This document shows positions 23,620-31,627 of a stretch of 42,340 bases of DNA, in pieces; positions within the stretch are counted from its first letter, which is position 1, and every line of letters begins with the position of its first letter. Below the pieces are notes generated by a model. That model searched no databases and was not told the DNA's origin. It saw only the letters and a list, made by a program, of their open reading frames with translations. A program made the position numbers and the translations under genes. Origin of the DNA: a virus; the IMG/VR virus record IMGVR_UViG_3300021493_000003, positions 1 through 42,340 of that record. One strand, given 5' to 3'.

Positions 23620-25179
23620 ATGAAATGTCCAATTTGTGGTGCTAAAAAGAAAAGTAAATATTCTAAAACTTGTGGAAAAAAGCAATGTGTAGCTGAATAT
23701 ATTAGAAGACATTTTTTGAAAAAATATGGCGTTGAAAATCCATCACAATCTGAAGCTATAAAAGAAAAAAGGAAGCAGGTTTTTTTAAAGAAATATGGTG
23801 TTGAAAATCCATTTCAGCTTGATTCTATAAGGCAAAAAGCTAAACAAACTTTATTGGAAAGATATGGTGTTGATAATGCTTTAAAATCTGATTCAATTAA
23901 GGAAAAAGTAAGAAAGACTTGCTTATTGAAATATGGAACTGAAAGCCCACTTCAGAATGAGCGGATTAAAGAAAAAGTTAGACAAACTAATTTGAAAAGG
24001 TATGGCGTTCCACATGCTCTCCAGAATGAAAAAATAAAAGAAAAGCTCAAGAAAACTTTATTAAAAAAGTATGGCGTTGATAATATATCGAAATTAAAAG
24101 TTATTAGTGAAATTAAGCGATTTAAAGAAACGGAAAAATTTTTACCTAAACTTAAAGAATATTGTGATAAAAATGATTTGATTTTTTTATCGGAAAATTA
24201 TAATGGTGTTTGGAAAGATAAAAATCAATGTATAGCTAATAAATATAAATTTAAATGCAAAAAATGTGGTTATGAATTTGAATCTACATTAAGAAGCATT
24301 ATTAGATGTCCAAGATGCTCAGGTTCTAATGAAGAAAAAGAGCTTATTAATTTTTTGGAAGAAAACAATAATAAAATAGTTGTTCATGATCGCTCAATTC
24401 TAGATGGGAAAGAATTAGATATTTTTATTCCAGATAAAAATTTGGCTATTGAATTGAATGGTTTGTTTTGGCATTCGGAATTAAATGGAAATAAAGATAG
24501 AAACTATCATTTAAATAAAACAATATTGTGTGAACAGAAAGGAATTCGCTTAATTCAGATTTTTGAAGATGAATGGTTATTTAAGAAAGATATTGTGAAA
24601 AGTATTTTGCTTGCTAAACTTGGATTATTAAAAAATAAAATATATGCTAGAACTTGCAATATAAAAAATTTAAGTTATAATGAAGTTAAGGAATTTTTGC
24701 AGGAAAATCATCTTCAAGCTGATATTAAAGCTAAATTAAATATTGGTTTATTTAGTAATAATGAATTGATTTCATTGCTTTGTTTAGGAAAACCTAGATT
24801 TAATAAAAATTATGAATGGGAAATTTTAAGATTTTGTAATAAAAATTATTACTTAGTTATTGGCGCATTTTCTAAGTTATTAAATTACTTTATTGAAAAT
24901 TATAATCCCAAATCCATTATTTCCTATGTTGATAGGAGATATGGAACTGGACATTCACTAAAGAAATTGGGATTTAAGTTGATTGGAACTTCAAAACCAA
25001 ATTATTTTTATATTAAAGTTGGTGAATTTATTAGATATCCAAGGGAAAATTTCCAAAAACATAAGTTAGCTAAGCGTTTGGAAAAATTTGATGAAAATAA
25101 ATCTGAATGGATTAATATGATAGAAAATGGATATGATAGGATTTGGGATTGTGGAAATTTTATTTATGTTTTAACTTAG
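23620..25179 (+). CDS. freestanding homing endonuclease (KYGV repeats, Vsr-like nuclease)
   Basis: 519 residues. A zinc knuckle (C3, C6, C18, C23), then six copies of a 23-residue repeat of the form KKYGVxNPxQSxxIKEKxKxT (34-171), which are DNA-reading modules of phage homing endonucleases, a second zinc finger (CKKC...CPRC, about 215-240), and a PD-(D/E)XK/Vsr-like nuclease (ELDIFIPDKNLAIELNG, then H and IRLIQIFEDEW). A C-terminal domain of unknown role follows. It sits between capsid and connector genes. Such genes spread by cutting phages that lack them at a conserved site near the insertion, so the target is probably in the capsid or connector region. Confidence 0.87.
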   Translation: MKCPICGAKKKSKYSKTCGKKQCVAEYIRRHFLKKYGVENPSQSEAIKEKRKQVFLKKYGVENPFQLDSIRQKAKQTLLERYGVDNALKSDSIKEKVRKTCLLKYGTESPLQNERIKEKVRQTNLKRYGVPHALQNEKIKEKLKKTLLKKYGVDNISKLKVISEIKRFKETEKFLPKLKEYCDKNDLIFLSENYNGVWKDKNQCIANKYKFKCKKCGYEFESTLRSIIRCPRCSGSNEEKELINFLEENNNKIVVHDRSILDGKELDIFIPDKNLAIELNGLFWHSELNGNKDRNYHLNKTILCEQKGIRLIQIFEDEWLFKKDIVKSILLAKLGLLKNKIYARTCNIKNLSYNEVKEFLQENHLQADIKAKLNIGLFSNNELISLLCLGKPRFNKNYEWEILRFCNKNYYLVIGAFSKLLNYFIENYNPKSIISYVDRRYGTGHSLKKLGFKLIGTSKPNYFYIKVGEFIRYPRENFQKHKLAKRLEKFDENKSEWINMIENGYDRIWDCGNFIYVLT

Positions 25180-25192
25180 AGGTCTTGCACCT

Positions 25193-25243
25193 GTTCACAT
25201 ATGAACGAGGGAAGGTTATGCCTTCCCTCGTCCTCCGTGGGGG
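25193..25243 (+). terminator. hairpin pair between homing endonuclease and connector gene
   Basis: GTTCA/TGAAC (25193-25206), then ACGAGGGAAGG/CCTTCCCTCGT with loop TTATG (25205-25231, 11 bp, no mismatch), then CCTCC close to GGGGG, which is followed by TTTTC. The two first hairpins overlap by two bases and so compete. The GGGGG is also the only ribosome-site-like sequence ahead of the next gene's GTG, so pairing with CCTCC could limit its translation. Confidence 0.5.
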
Positions 25244-25252
25244 TTTTCAATT

Positions 25253-26251
25253 GTGGCAATTAATGCTATTCCAGCTTCTTCAAATGCTAATTCTTATTTA
25301 ACTCTTGAAGAAGCTAATGAGAAATTGACGATTTGGCCTGATTTAAACTGGAAATTAAAAATAACAAAAGAAAAAGAAACATTATTAAGATTAGCTACAG
25401 CTTATATAGAAAGATTGCCATTTGCAGGTGAAAAGTTATATAAAGGCCAGAGTTTAAATTTACCAAGGAAAATAACAAGATATAAACCTTATTCAGTAGA
25501 TGAAGATTATTTTAGTGGCCTTTCATTGAAAGGAAATATCCTTAAATCTTTTCAAGAAGAAAGTTTTAATATAGCTAAGGGCGATGGTTCAAAAAAGGAT
25601 TTTGAAATTGATTTAGATGTTTTTCCAACTGCAAATTCCATAAATATTAAAACTATAATTGATGGCTCAGAATTTGAAGCTACTGATGATGGAAATGGTA
25701 AAATAGTCCATGAAGAAAATGAAATTGGTACAATAAATTATGAAACTGGATTATTGGAAATAAGTTTTCCAAATCCACCAGATGCTAATGAAGATATAGT
25801 TCTTAAATGTAATGGCTATTATAGGAATATAATTAGTATAGATGAAACATTTGATGCATTTGATGATTTTTTAAAGTATGGTGCTGTTCATATAGATGAA
25901 ACTGGCAATCATCAATGTTTTACTATCATTTCAAACAGTATTTCAGAAAAAACGATAACTTTCGATGGAAAAGTAAGCAAGTTATTAGATTCTGATTGTA
26001 AGTCTAAAGTAATTTATCCTTTAAATGATGCAAAAGAAGCCCAAATTACACAATTATTATATTTACAAAATATTTTAACTTGGGATGCGAGTTCTTTAAT
26101 TAGGTCAAAGAGAATTGGCGATGTTGCAGTTTCATATTTTAGACCAAATAAATTAGATAGAGTAGCGGCGAAGTTTAATGTGCATCCCCAAGTAATAGCG
26201 TTGTTAGCGCCATATTTAATTTATGGGAAGATAGAAGTGCAAAGGGGGTAA
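25253..26251 (+). CDS. head-tail connector protein with inserted beta domain
   Basis: 332 residues, GTG start. The N-terminus (NSYLTLEEANEKL...ETLLRLATAYIERLPFAGEK...LPRK) and the C-terminus (DAKEAQITQLLYLQNILTWD) match the small phage connector family often labelled DnaT-like, which is about 150-200 residues. Between them (about 100-250) is an extra beta domain with EATDDGNG...GTINYETGLLEISF, closely like one in the tail protein at 40065. The connector joins portal and tail. The unusual GTG and weak ribosome site may come from the adjacent endonuclease insertion. Confidence 0.6.
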   Translation: MAINAIPASSNANSYLTLEEANEKLTIWPDLNWKLKITKEKETLLRLATAYIERLPFAGEKLYKGQSLNLPRKITRYKPYSVDEDYFSGLSLKGNILKSFQEESFNIAKGDGSKKDFEIDLDVFPTANSINIKTIIDGSEFEATDDGNGKIVHEENEIGTINYETGLLEISFPNPPDANEDIVLKCNGYYRNIISIDETFDAFDDFLKYGAVHIDETGNHQCFTIISNSISEKTITFDGKVSKLLDSDCKSKVIYPLNDAKEAQITQLLYLQNILTWDASSLIRSKRIGDVAVSYFRPNKLDRVAAKFNVHPQVIALLAPYLIYGKIEVQRG

Positions 26252-26258
26252 AAAAATT

Positions 26259-26495
26259 ATGGCAGCAAGGAAAAGACCTAAATATTGGATTCAGAAAGCA
26301 GTACCACGTTCTCATAAAGGAATGTTTGAAAGATGGTGCAAGCAGCATGGATTTAAAGGCGTTTGCCAAGCTTGTATAAATGCTGCTGTTAGAGCTGGTG
26401 GACATGCACAAAGAATGGCTTTATTTGCAGTTAATGTAAGCAAAGGAAAATATCATTATCCTAAATCTGCAAAAAAGAAAAAATCTAAGAAATAA
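26259..26495 (+). CDS. small basic virion-associated protein
   Basis: 78 residues, very basic (a run of Lys and Arg at both ends), AGGGGG site. The KYWIQKAV start and ARxxGxxQRMALFAVNVSK stretch resemble small proteins coded between connector genes of many phages, function unknown. The overall charge suggests contact with packaged DNA. No motif for a named family. It lies between two connector genes and is co-translated with them. Confidence 0.55.
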   Translation: MAARKRPKYWIQKAVPRSHKGMFERWCKQHGFKGVCQACINAAVRAGGHAQRMALFAVNVSKGKYHYPKSAKKKKSKK

Positions 26496-26497
26496 TT

Positions 26498-26815
26498 ATG
26501 TTTTCATTTTTTGATAAAGCAAAAAATGCTACAATTAGTATTTATAGAGATATTTTAGATGAAACAGGTGCATTATCAGAAAGGCAAACTATTTATGAAA
26601 ATTTGAAAGTAAGAATTCAAGAAGATAATGTACCTAGACGTAACAGATTACAAGATTATTTTATTCCAAGAACTTATATCTGGATTGATAAAGAATTAGA
26701 TATTAGGATTGGCGATGTTGTAAAAGTTAATGATAATGAATATATAGTTGAAGCTATAAGAGTAAGAACCGATTTAGATGGAAAATTTTCATATATAAGA
26801 TTAACAATAGTATGA
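26498..26815 (+). CDS. head closure / head-tail joining protein
   Basis: 105 residues, starts 2 nt after the previous gene with no clear Shine-Dalgarno, so coupling is likely. A compact beta barrel pattern: YRDILDETGALSER, PRTYIWIDKELDIRIGDVVKV, YIVEAIRVRTD. This is the layout of SPP1 gp16/HK97 stopper proteins that seal the connector after packaging. The overlap (ATGA) with the following gp10-like gene is typical of this block. Confidence 0.6.
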   Translation: MFSFFDKAKNATISIYRDILDETGALSERQTIYENLKVRIQEDNVPRRNRLQDYFIPRTYIWIDKELDIRIGDVVKVNDNEYIVEAIRVRTDLDGKFSYIRLTIV

Positions 26816-27414
26816 TAAGATTTGATGTAAAAAGAGAACCAATAAGAGTAGGCGAAAAGGTTCAAATTGAAGATAGATTTAAGGTAGAGCCTTTTCAAAA
26901 ATTTATAAGAAAAAGATTGATTGATAGAATATTTTTATATTTTCAATTAGTTTGCCCAGAAGTTTTAAGAAATATTACTAATCAACTTGGCTGTGCTACT
27001 GGTGCTTTGCAGTTATCTGGTAAGGTTTTTTTAGAAGCTAGGGAAGTTGCACGTGTTACTAAATCCCAAAGAGGGATGCCAAACCCTATTTGGGGAAGAA
27101 AAAATCCCAAAAGTTGGCGTACAAGAATTGCATATGACTACCCTTTGGTTGCAAGTGTTGATACTGCACCAGTTTCTGGAGCTGACCAAGTTAGGAAATT
27201 TGCTGGGTATAAATTTTATCAAACACATTCTGTAGGTGGATTTATAGAATATAGAAGATGGCGTAGTGATGAACCTGAAGAAAGAGGCCAAGGCATTGAT
27301 TATAATGTAGCATTAAAAGAAATTATAGAAAGAAATCTTACACCTGTTATACAGGAAGAATTGGAAAATTTATTTAGAAAAGTTGCTGAATTAATTAAAA
27401 GGGATTTAACATGA
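26812..27414 (+). CDS. HK97 gp10-like tail completion protein
   Basis: 200 residues. It overlaps both neighbours by 4 nt (ATGA each time). Features: a helix near residues 20-60, a central HSVGGFIEYRRW strand pair, and a C-terminal helix that ends with a basic stretch (EELENLFRKVAELIKRDL). These, together with the gene order stopper, gp10-like, tail terminator, tail tube, identify it as the tail completion or neck protein. The sequence match alone is weak, so the gene order carries most weight. Confidence 0.55.
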   Translation: MIRFDVKREPIRVGEKVQIEDRFKVEPFQKFIRKRLIDRIFLYFQLVCPEVLRNITNQLGCATGALQLSGKVFLEAREVARVTKSQRGMPNPIWGRKNPKSWRTRIAYDYPLVASVDTAPVSGADQVRKFAGYKFYQTHSVGGFIEYRRWRSDEPEERGQGIDYNVALKEIIERNLTPVIQEELENLFRKVAELIKRDLT

Positions 27415-27806
27415 TTTACAAAATAGTTGAATACTTGAATTCTTTAGAAGAATCTGATATAATAAATCAAGCATTTGGAAAAAAAATTCATGCTAAAGCA
27501 TTTTTTTTAGCAATTTCAGATTTATATGAAAGTAATGAAGAAGCTGTTTATGTTGTGCCAATAGGCGGCGGTTCACCAAATGTTGATAATATAAGATTTT
27601 ATCCTGGATTTTTAATCGTTGCTTGTCATAGAAGGCCAAGAAATGCTTTTGATACTTTGAATTTGATTTTGAAAAGATTAAATGCAAATGAAGAAATTAT
27701 TAATGGAAAGATTTTAGCTTTAGATTCGCAGCCTGAAATAATATCTTCTATTTCAGGCGGTTGTAGATGTTTTGCAATTTCCTTCAAAGCTTTGTTGAAA
27801 GATTAA
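27411..27806 (+). CDS. tail terminator protein
   Basis: 131 residues of alpha/beta pattern (IYKIVEYLNSL, AVYVVPIGGGSP, YPGFLIVACHRRPRNAFDTLNLILKRLN) typical of the small proteins that cap the tail tube and set its length. It is followed by the tail-tube gene with an AAAGGAGG site, the standard order. No other plausible function for a gene in this place. Confidence 0.6.
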   Translation: MIYKIVEYLNSLEESDIINQAFGKKIHAKAFFLAISDLYESNEEAVYVVPIGGGSPNVDNIRFYPGFLIVACHRRPRNAFDTLNLILKRLNANEEIINGKILALDSQPEIISSISGGCRCFAISFKALLKD

Positions 27807-27820
27807 AGGAGGTTTAAAAT

Positions 27821-29356
27821 ATGCCAGAAACTAGAAGTTCTAAATTTTATACATTAGGAATGCCCCTTTTGTATTTTTATCCAGTAGAAGATTTTGATAA
27901 GTCTGGCGTTGTTGATGCAATGGCATTGGCACGTGCATATAGCGGAATAACTGATACTAATGGAAAGGTTAGAAATGCAAAGAAAGAAGATACAGGGTTA
28001 ACACCCGAAGAAATTTTAGAAGGCGCATATTTAGGTAATTTAACAGATATGTCTATTGGTGGCGATATTACTGCTCAAGAACACACTGTTAATAAGGACG
28101 GTATTAATGTTGTTGATAAAAGAAAAGTTATTCAGAGAAGCATAGAATTAACTTTTAGTTTTGATGAAATTCATAAAGAAAATTTGAAGAAATTCTTTGG
28201 TGCATCTGAAATTAGCTATCCTGCATATGAATATATTACAGCAAAATCCACTAAGGAATCTGGTGGCGATTATGCTGAAGATTATGTTGCTGTAATCAAT
28301 GATAAAATAACTGGTTATACAGATGCATCTACATTTGAATCTAATTTAGCCGAACTTCTAACAAATAAATTAGATGAGCAAGGAAAAATAATTGAAAATC
28401 TAAAAGGTGTTTTTTATTTCTTAGTAGGAAATGCACTAAAAGATTCACTGGATGATGCTTTAAAGCCTTATTCTAATCGTATTATTTGTGGTTATTTTGA
28501 ATATAATTCCGTAACAGAAAAGATGGAGATAAAGGATTGGCCAGCTGGTATGGATGGAAGTGGTTATTCCTATATTGATACTAATTTGAGCAATAGAGTT
28601 AAAATGTTGGTAATTGATGAAAATTATAATGGCGGAATTCCAGCAAATAAAGTCATAGGTGATAGAACAAATGCAGAAAAATTTACCGAAACTGTGTCTT
28701 ATGTGAACCCAGCAAGTCAGACTAAATATATTGAGCTTTACGGAACTATATTTAGGAAAGGTATTAAGGTTACAGTGAGTGATGGTTCTACAACTGAAGT
28801 TTATTATGATGATACATCTGATAATGGCGGCGGAAATTTTGAATCGCCATTAAAAATAGAAAGTGGTGCAGCTACTTTCTTAGATAGTGGTAGTAAAATA
28901 GAATATAAAACAGCTAATTCACCATATAATGCAAAATTAACATTGGTATTTAAAGCTGTCTCAGACGGAACATATTCAGTAACTGTTGAATATTATACAG
29001 ATGCAAATTATGTACCAAGTGGTAAAGTGGAAGTTACAGGTTATCTCTTAGGTTGGTCAAGTTACTTCTGGACAAAGATTAATTCTACACTTATGACAAT
29101 GGTTGTCGGCGAAGGAAAACAGATAGTTGAAGGTTGTGCAATGTTAGTATTCAGAACCAAACTTGGGACATCTTTCTATTGGGTAATTCCAAAGGCTGCT
29201 TTAAGACCTAATGGAACAATAAACTTTGCAAGTGATGATTGGATGACGGGTGGTTTTGTCTTAGCAATACAGAAATTAGTAGGATATACAATTCCTGAAA
29301 TAGCAACATCTGTTGATATTTCAGCAGGTGGTTTTATCTCTTACTTCATGCTTTAA
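27821..29356 (+). CDS. major tail tube protein 1, enlarged
   Basis: 511 residues. Shares with the next gene an N-terminal block (ARAYSGITDTNGKVRN, YLGNLTDMSIGGDITAQEH) and a C-terminal block that ends in a hydrophobic strand. It is larger than usual for a tube protein because of an inserted region (about 180-370) with Ig-like strands (SDGTYSVTVEYYTDA). In the family, the tube protein polymerises along the tape measure. The insert probably projects from the outer face of the tail. Confidence 0.65.
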   Translation: MPETRSSKFYTLGMPLLYFYPVEDFDKSGVVDAMALARAYSGITDTNGKVRNAKKEDTGLTPEEILEGAYLGNLTDMSIGGDITAQEHTVNKDGINVVDKRKVIQRSIELTFSFDEIHKENLKKFFGASEISYPAYEYITAKSTKESGGDYAEDYVAVINDKITGYTDASTFESNLAELLTNKLDEQGKIIENLKGVFYFLVGNALKDSLDDALKPYSNRIICGYFEYNSVTEKMEIKDWPAGMDGSGYSYIDTNLSNRVKMLVIDENYNGGIPANKVIGDRTNAEKFTETVSYVNPASQTKYIELYGTIFRKGIKVTVSDGSTTEVYYDDTSDNGGGNFESPLKIESGAATFLDSGSKIEYKTANSPYNAKLTLVFKAVSDGTYSVTVEYYTDANYVPSGKVEVTGYLLGWSSYFWTKINSTLMTMVVGEGKQIVEGCAMLVFRTKLGTSFYWVIPKAALRPNGTINFASDDWMTGGFVLAIQKLVGYTIPEIATSVDISAGGFISYFML

Positions 29357-29388
29357 TATATAAATTTTAAATTTGGGGGTTAAAAATT

Positions 29389-30519
29389 ATGGCATTGCGA
29401 ACACCTGATAATTATACCATTAGTGTTCCTAGAGTTTACTTTGCTTGCAAAACAGAAGCTAGTAAAGAAATGCAGGTTGATTGGCTTGCATTAGCCAATG
29501 CTATATTTGGAATAACTGACGCCAGTGGAAATGTGAAAAATTCCTATGGTAATATAGTAGGAACTAGGGATGAAATATTGGCAAAAACTTATTTAGGAAA
29601 TTTGGAAGAAGCAACAGTTGGCGGCGATGTAACTACACTGGAACATTATGCAAGTATAGAAGGAATTAGACAATTAGATAAGCAGGTAGTTCTAAGCAGA
29701 CCTATTACTTATGAATTGACATTGGCAGAAGTGGATGAAAAAAATATGAATCGTTTCATCGTTGGTAGTGAAATTGATTTAACAGTTTCCGATTTGAAAG
29801 TAACTGGAAAAACTTTCTATGGTTCCGAATCCGAAACTATTTGCGTAGTAACGAAGAAATTGAATGATCCTTCAAAAGCTAAGTCTTATATTGAAGCTTT
29901 ATGGAAATCAAAAGGTGGAAGCGGAAATCCACCTTGTGCAAATGACCACAGTTATGCATTCATAATTGCTAAGAATCCAGTCGGAAATTGGGCCAATTTA
30001 GCTGGTCATATTGCATATGTTGATTGTAATGGTGATTGGGATACTTGGAATCCAAATCAGGATTCTCCACTTTTGTGGAGTTTCCTAAAACCAGCAGGTA
30101 CTGGTGCTACTGCTGATTTTGCAATGAATAAAAAAGTAAAATTGTTGGATGAAATGAAAAATCCAGTATCTGGAAACAATTGGGCAACTGCTAATATAGA
30201 ATACATATTCAATTCTTTTGATTGGGTCAAATATGATACAGACGTTTTTGGCTATACAGTAGTAGGAACACCACAGTCAATTATAGCTATGGATGGAGCT
30301 GCCGCTATCATTTCTACAACTGATATTGGACATGATTTAGTTCATATAGTTCCAAGATGTAGCTTAATTCCCTCGGGGGATCTGGGTTTTAGCAGCGATT
30401 CATGGCTTAATTACACATTAACACTAACAGTTTTAAGAGACGATGAGGCACAATTAAAAGATAGAACTCCTTATGTCGATATTCCTTATGGTTACTTATT
30501 TGTTTGCGATTTATCATAA
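29389..30519 (+). CDS. major tail tube protein 2 (paralogue)
   Basis: 376 residues, GGGGG site. Aligns with the preceding gene in the order ALANAIFGITDASGNVKN, YLGNLEEATVGGDVTTLEH, and LTLAEVDEKNMNRFIVGSEIDL, but lacks the large insert. Tandem tube genes can arise by duplication, where one forms the tube and the other a minor segment such as the distal or proximal rings. Which of the two is the main tube protein cannot be decided from the sequence. A long structured region follows the stop codon. Confidence 0.65.
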   Translation: MALRTPDNYTISVPRVYFACKTEASKEMQVDWLALANAIFGITDASGNVKNSYGNIVGTRDEILAKTYLGNLEEATVGGDVTTLEHYASIEGIRQLDKQVVLSRPITYELTLAEVDEKNMNRFIVGSEIDLTVSDLKVTGKTFYGSESETICVVTKKLNDPSKAKSYIEALWKSKGGSGNPPCANDHSYAFIIAKNPVGNWANLAGHIAYVDCNGDWDTWNPNQDSPLLWSFLKPAGTGATADFAMNKKVKLLDEMKNPVSGNNWATANIEYIFNSFDWVKYDTDVFGYTVVGTPQSIIAMDGAAAIISTTDIGHDLVHIVPRCSLIPSGDLGFSSDSWLNYTLTLTVLRDDEAQLKDRTPYVDIPYGYLFVCDLS

Positions 30520-30520
30520 T

Positions 30521-30578
30521 ATATGCCTTGCGGGCCATTTTTATGGCGGCTTTTAGCCAACATGAAGGTCGGGCATAT
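30521..30578 (+). other. three-way-junction-like RNA structure
   Basis: ATATGCC/GGCATAT (30521-30527 with 30572-30578) closes a junction with two hairpins, GCCAT-TTTT-ATGGC (30534-30547) and GGCT-TTT-AGCC (30548-30558), and a 13-nt single-stranded part. The whole region is untranslated. It is strong for an A+T-rich genome. Confidence 0.5.
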
Positions 30579-30580
30579 AA

Positions 30581-30610
30581 TTAAGGGCCAGTTTTTTAAC
30601 TGGCCCTTAA
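30581..30610 (+). terminator. 13-bp hairpin, possible terminator or processing site
   Basis: TTAAGGGCCAGTT/AACTGGCCCTTAA with a TTTT loop. It is followed by A residues rather than T, so it is not a classical intrinsic terminator; it may mark an RNA end by processing or limit read-through from the tube genes into the chaperone. Confidence 0.5.
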
Positions 30611-30621
30611 AAAATAAAGTT

Positions 30622-30643
30622 TATCCCTGTGGATGCAGGGATA
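30622..30643 (+). promoter_or_regulatory. hairpin just upstream of the tail chaperone gene
   Basis: TATCCCTG/CAGGGATA with loop TGGATG, ending about 20 nt before the start codon and just ahead of the GAGG ribosome site. It could influence translation of the chaperone, which must be made in small amounts compared with the tube protein. Confidence 0.45.
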
Positions 30644-30662
30644 GAAGTTGAGGTAATAGAAT

Positions 30663-31094
30663 ATGGATGAAACTAAAGTTTTATTTCCAGAAGTTAAAAT
30701 TGGAAAATTTACAATTAAGCCATTTAGTTTTGGCCAATTAATTGATTTGACGCCTTCCTTCGAGCGTATTGCCGAAAGATTAATTTCTTTTGGAATACGT
30801 ACCGTGGATTTAGATATCACTAATAACATCCCTCTCCTTTTAAAAATCTATCTTGCAAGTTCCGAAGAATTCATTGATATAATCTATCATGCAGTAAACC
30901 CTAGGGATGAAAATGGAAACATAAAAGAAATTCATCCCAGAAAGGAAATCTATAATCTGACTCCCAAAGAAGGATTTCAGCTAATTTTCGCTATTTGGAA
31001 TGTAAATAAGGACTTGTTAATGGATTTTTTCGGCGCAGGCTTGAAGGAAGAGAATCAGAAACCGAAAGAAGAAAAGAAGAAAGGGAAAAAGTAG
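30663..31094 (+). CDS. tail assembly chaperone G
   Basis: 143 residues. Between tube and tape measure, the position of lambda gpG. The N-terminal beta part (KVLFPEVKIGKFTIKPFSFGQLIDLTP) is typical of such chaperones, and the C-terminus is a run of Lys/Glu. The stop codon is reached just after GGG-AAA-AAG-TAG. The -1 frame stays open through this end and continues into the T part, so a share of ribosomes should make a GT fusion that holds the tape measure during tail assembly. Confidence 0.78.
   Translation: MDETKVLFPEVKIGKFTIKPFSFGQLIDLTPSFERIAERLISFGIRTVDLDITNNIPLLLKIYLASSEEFIDIIYHAVNPRDENGNIKEIHPRKEIYNLTPKEGFQLIFAIWNVNKDLLMDFFGAGLKEENQKPKEEKKKGKK
31085..31091 (+). promoter_or_regulatory. 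putative -1 frameshift site for GT
   Basis: The sequence G-AAA-AAG precedes the UAG of gene G. A -1 slip gives codons GAA-AAA, after which GTA-GGA-TTA continues in the T frame. Only the A-site codon re-pairs perfectly, so it is weaker than GGGAAAG of lambda. It may be helped by the stop codon that follows and by purine-rich surroundings. Confidence 0.55.
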
Positions 31095-31117
31095 GATTAG
31101 GCACAATTTTTCAGGTT

Positions 31118-31405
31118 TTGATTAGCAATGGCCATCGCTTTAGTGATATAAAATATCAATATTCCATTCCGCAAATTTATCTGTTTTTTAATGAGATTAC
31201 CAAACAGAAGTTATCTGAAAAACAATTTCTTGCTAATATTTTAAGGTTAACTGGATATACCAGTCATGATTTAACAAAAGAAGGTCTTAAAAAGATGGAA
31301 TCAACTTGGAAAAAAGTTTTTGATTCTCTAGAAATAAAGACAGAAGATATTTCAAAAGAAGTTTTGAAATTGGGTTCTAAAATCAAATTGAAAGTAAAGA
31401 GGTAA
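31118..31405 (+). CDS. tail assembly chaperone T extension (-1 frame)
   Basis: About 95 residues from a TTG, but the frame is open without a stop from well inside gene G, so the natural product is a GT fusion that joins after the slip at about 31091 and adds VGLGTIFQVLISNGHRF and onward. The visible part is mostly helical (SIPQIYLFFNEITKQKLSEKQFLANILRLTG), as T domains are. There is no ribosome site at the TTG, which argues against separate translation. It ends 4 nt before the next gene. Confidence 0.72.
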   Translation: MISNGHRFSDIKYQYSIPQIYLFFNEITKQKLSEKQFLANILRLTGYTSHDLTKEGLKKMESTWKKVFDSLEIKTEDISKEVLKLGSKIKLKVKR

Positions 31406-31408
31406 TTA

Positions 31409-31624
31409 ATGATGCCAAGCGTCTCAATTGCGCAAAAGCGCCTATTTTCAATGGCCTATGCTTATAAGAAAGGAACATTAAAATTATCGGATATACCTAA
31501 AAATTTAAGGCCAATAGTTAAGCGTCTTGCTAGTCAAATGACGCTTAAACAATTAAGAGATTTTGCAAAAACTAAAGAAAAAGGATTACCATATCATAAA
31601 AGAAGAAGGAAAAGGAGAAGATAA
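31409..31624 (+). CDS. DUF3008-like small basic protein
   Basis: 71 residues. The pattern S.AQKRLFSMAYAYKKGTL... MTLKQLRDFAKTKEKGLPYHK matches the short DUF3008 family seen in phages and bacteria, with the hallmark DFAxTKxKGLP near the end. The last ten residues are almost all Arg and Lys. Function unknown. The position between the chaperones and the tape measure is odd for this family and could mean a virion role or a simple insertion. Confidence 0.7.
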   Translation: MMPSVSIAQKRLFSMAYAYKKGTLKLSDIPKNLRPIVKRLASQMTLKQLRDFAKTKEKGLPYHKRRRKRRR

Positions 31625-31627
31625 TAA

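Noticed and set aside
23720-24132. CRISPR-like or DNA-level tandem repeat
   Set aside because: The 69-nt periodicity comes from six diverged KYGV protein repeats in the endonuclease, without spacers. No CRISPR array was found elsewhere.
23557-25252. Intron holding the Vsr-type endonuclease
   Set aside because: The capsid gene is complete and the connector gene starts new; the flanking hairpins do not form an intron core.
27047-27235. 62-residue plus-strand frame
   Set aside because: Out of frame inside the gp10-like gene and without a ribosome site.
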